From contig CACJBC010000003.1 in NCBI GenBank assembly GCA_902591565.1, forward strand, positions 1-64,000: a stretch of DNA of 64,000 bases, written 5' to 3'. Below, one piece after another: positions 62,783 to 64,000 of the stretch. The notes below the pieces were generated by a model. That model was not told where the DNA came from. It did not search any database and saw only the letters and a list, made by a program, of their open reading frames with translations. Each line of letters begins with the position of its first letter. The first letter of the stretch is position 1. Position numbers and translations under genes: made by a program. The stretch is from an uncultured SAR86 cluster bacterium (GTDB taxonomy: Bacteria; Pseudomonadota; Gammaproteobacteria; Magnimaribacterales; D2472).

Positions 62783-63937
62783 ATGAAAGAAACTAAGTTA
62801 CCGTTATTAATTGGAATTGGATCAAGGATAAGAAAATCTCCTTATTTTGATTCAACAATAAAATATGGCGTAACTGGATTTACAATCTACAACAGGATGT
62901 ATCTACCAACTGCATTTTCAGGTCCAACAAGTGAATATAATAGTTTAATAAATGATGTCACTTTTGGTGATTTTGCAGCAGAGAGACAAGTAGAAGTTTC
63001 AGGACCTGATGCTTATAACTTCATTAGATACATTAACCCAAGAAATCTATCAAAATGTGAAATTGGTGACTGTAAATATATTGTTTTAACTGATCAAAAT
63101 GGTGGGATTATCAATGATGCATGTTTATTAAGGCTAGAACCAAATAAGTTTTGGGTTTCTCCTGGAGATGGAGATGTCCTTTTATGGTTGCAAGGCATAG
63201 CAATTAATTCTGGCATGGATGTAGATATTCATGAACCAGATGTATCACCACTTCAAATCAGTGGCCCAAAAGCTGGAAAATTAATTCGTAAATTATTTAA
63301 TGGTGCTCATGATGACCTAGGCTACTACAAAGCAAGAGCAACGTCTTTAAATGATATTCCTATGGTAATTGCTAGAACGGGTTGGAGTGGTGAACTTAGT
63401 TATGAGCTTTATCTACAGAATAGAAAAAAAGGTGATGAGTTATTTGAGATAGTTTACGAAGCTGCAAAAGAGTTTAATGGGGCAGTTATAGCTCCTAATA
63501 CAATTAGGACTATTGAAGGAGGATTGTTGTCTTATCAGAGCGACTTTGGTCGTGAACACAATCCCTTCACTATAGGCCTGGATAGGCTTGTAGATTTAAA
63601 TCAAGATATAGATTTTATAGGTAAGGAAGCCTTGAAAAAAATTAAAGCAGATGGTATTTCAGAGAAATTAGTTGGAGTAGAAATTGATGGCGATCCTATA
63701 GAAAAAGTGCCTGAAAATTTTTGGCCAGTATTTGATGTAAATAATAAAAAAATTGGTAGGCTCTCTAGATGTTTTTTTTCACCGAGACTAAAGAAAAATA
63801 TTGGCCTTGCAATTATTAATATTAATTATACAGAGCCAGGAACAGCATTGATTATTGAATCACCTAAATCACATTTAAAAGCACAAGTTCATGCATTGCC
63901 ATGGTTTCCAGCAGAAAAAAGTACCAATTTAGATTAA
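62783..63937 (+). CDS. GcvT/DmdA-family tetrahydrofolate-dependent protein
   Basis: 384 residues of the aminomethyltransferase fold. YNRMYLPTAF, VTFGDFAAERQVEVSGPDA, EPDVSPLQISGPKAGKL and IEGGLLSYQSDF line up by eye with DMSP demethylase DmdA, more than with GcvT, although the DmdA clade cannot be separated from related GcvT-like proteins without a tree. DmdA moves a methyl group from dimethylsulfoniopropionate to THF, common in marine bacteria. Formate-THF ligase at 33.9 kb fits folate-based C1 flow. It stands divergent from the methyltransferase trio across 105 bases. Confidence 0.65.
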   Translation: MKETKLPLLIGIGSRIRKSPYFDSTIKYGVTGFTIYNRMYLPTAFSGPTSEYNSLINDVTFGDFAAERQVEVSGPDAYNFIRYINPRNLSKCEIGDCKYIVLTDQNGGIINDACLLRLEPNKFWVSPGDGDVLLWLQGIAINSGMDVDIHEPDVSPLQISGPKAGKLIRKLFNGAHDDLGYYKARATSLNDIPMVIARTGWSGELSYELYLQNRKKGDELFEIVYEAAKEFNGAVIAPNTIRTIEGGLLSYQSDFGREHNPFTIGLDRLVDLNQDIDFIGKEALKKIKADGISEKLVGVEIDGDPIEKVPENFWPVFDVNNKKIGRLSRCFFSPRLKKNIGLAIININYTEPGTALIIESPKSHLKAQVHALPWFPAEKSTNLD

Positions 63938-64000
63938 TGACAAAATTACTTTTATTAATAATACTTATTTTTACAAATAATATTTTTTCTATGATTATTG
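63937..64000 (+). CDS. Start of a gene cut by the window end, probable signal peptide
   Basis: ATG at 63937 overlaps the stop of the DmdA-like gene by one base and stays open to the end (21 codons). The residues seen, MTKLLLLIILIFTNNIFS, have the basic-then-hydrophobic profile of a signal peptide or membrane anchor. Function cannot be given. Confidence 0.55.
   Translation, partial: MTKLLLLIILIFTNNIFSMII

Noticed and set aside
1..64000. CRISPR arrays, insertion sequences, prophage genes, rRNA genes
   Set aside because: No regularly spaced repeats, transposase motifs, phage structural genes or rRNA stretches were seen.

Overview
The window looks like a chromosomal piece of an AT-rich, streamlined marine gammaproteobacterium, most plausibly SAR86-like. 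The evidence is the low G+C throughout, very short intergenic gaps, many start/stop overlaps, the gamma-type order infC-rpmI-rplT-pheS-pheT-ihfA followed directly by another gene, a PhhB of Pseudomonas type, a TonB receptor, a secreted carboxylesterase, a photolyase and formate-THF ligase. The taxonomic name is inference; no rRNA gene is present. I see no insertion sequence, prophage, integrase or CRISPR array.

Layout. (1) 1-1.9 kb: end of a Wzi-like outer-membrane barrel, pgsA, and a cytidylyltransferase-cupin fusion. (2) 1.96-2.18 kb: tRNA-Cys(GCA) and tRNA-Leu(UAA). (3) 2.3-21.6 kb: a continuous plus-strand surface-polysaccharide island: wzz, ugd, galE, a nonulosonic (sialic-like) acid block (Gfo/Idh oxidoreductase, SDR, CMP-sugar synthetase-like enzyme, NeuB-type synthase), glycosyltransferases, flippase- and polymerase-like membrane proteins, several decorating enzymes (2OG-Fe dioxygenase-like, AsnB-like amidotransferase, N-formyltransferase, methyltransferase, polysaccharide deacetylase), a UDP-sugar 4,6-dehydratase and a monotopic phosphoglycosyl transferase. 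(4) 21.7-28.2 kb: pdxH, then the translation operon infC-rpmI-rplT-pheS-pheT-ihfA, running straight into a Wza/SLBB export protein. (5) 28.2-31.6 kb: tRNA-Pro(GGG), secreted carboxylesterase, TerB-like protein, WecA-like transferase. (6) 31.6-42.9 kb: metabolic genes (IMPase family, photolyase, fhs, aldehyde dehydrogenase, class II aldolase, fumC, phhB, guaB, guaA). (7) 43-47 kb: a second polysaccharide-type pair (M28/DUF4910-like plus formyltransferase), then apt and a purine permease. (8) 47.2-60.8 kb: TonB receptor, phosphoribosyltransferase, and a run of CoA/lipid/redox genes with nagZ and a three-gene minus-strand operon of an acyl-CoA synthetase and two membrane-anchored enzymes. (9) 60.8-64 kb: a tight minus-strand trio (methyltransferase, small CysC-like kinase, HxGH nucleotidylyltransferase) divergent from a DmdA/GcvT-family gene.

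How it fits together. Ugd, GalE, the 4,6-dehydratase and the NeuB block make activated sugars; PGT/WecA start the lipid-linked unit; Wzx/Wzy/Wzz-like proteins flip, polymerise and set length; the Wza-like and Wzi-like proteins export and anchor. Formate-THF ligase supplies the formyl donor that both formyltransferases need, and the DmdA-like protein would feed methyl groups into the same folate pool. guaA, guaB, apt, the AzgA-type permease and an Hpt-like transferase form a purine synthesis/salvage set.

Most striking: a miniaturised phenylalanyl-tRNA synthetase lacking tRNA-contacting domains in both subunits; infC apparently starting at a rare AUA; a promoter layout implying a leaderless guaB mRNA; a near-perfect 13-bp stem-loop before a phosphoribosyltransferase; and two unassigned small pathways (the 60.8-62.7 kb trio and the 43-45 kb pair).
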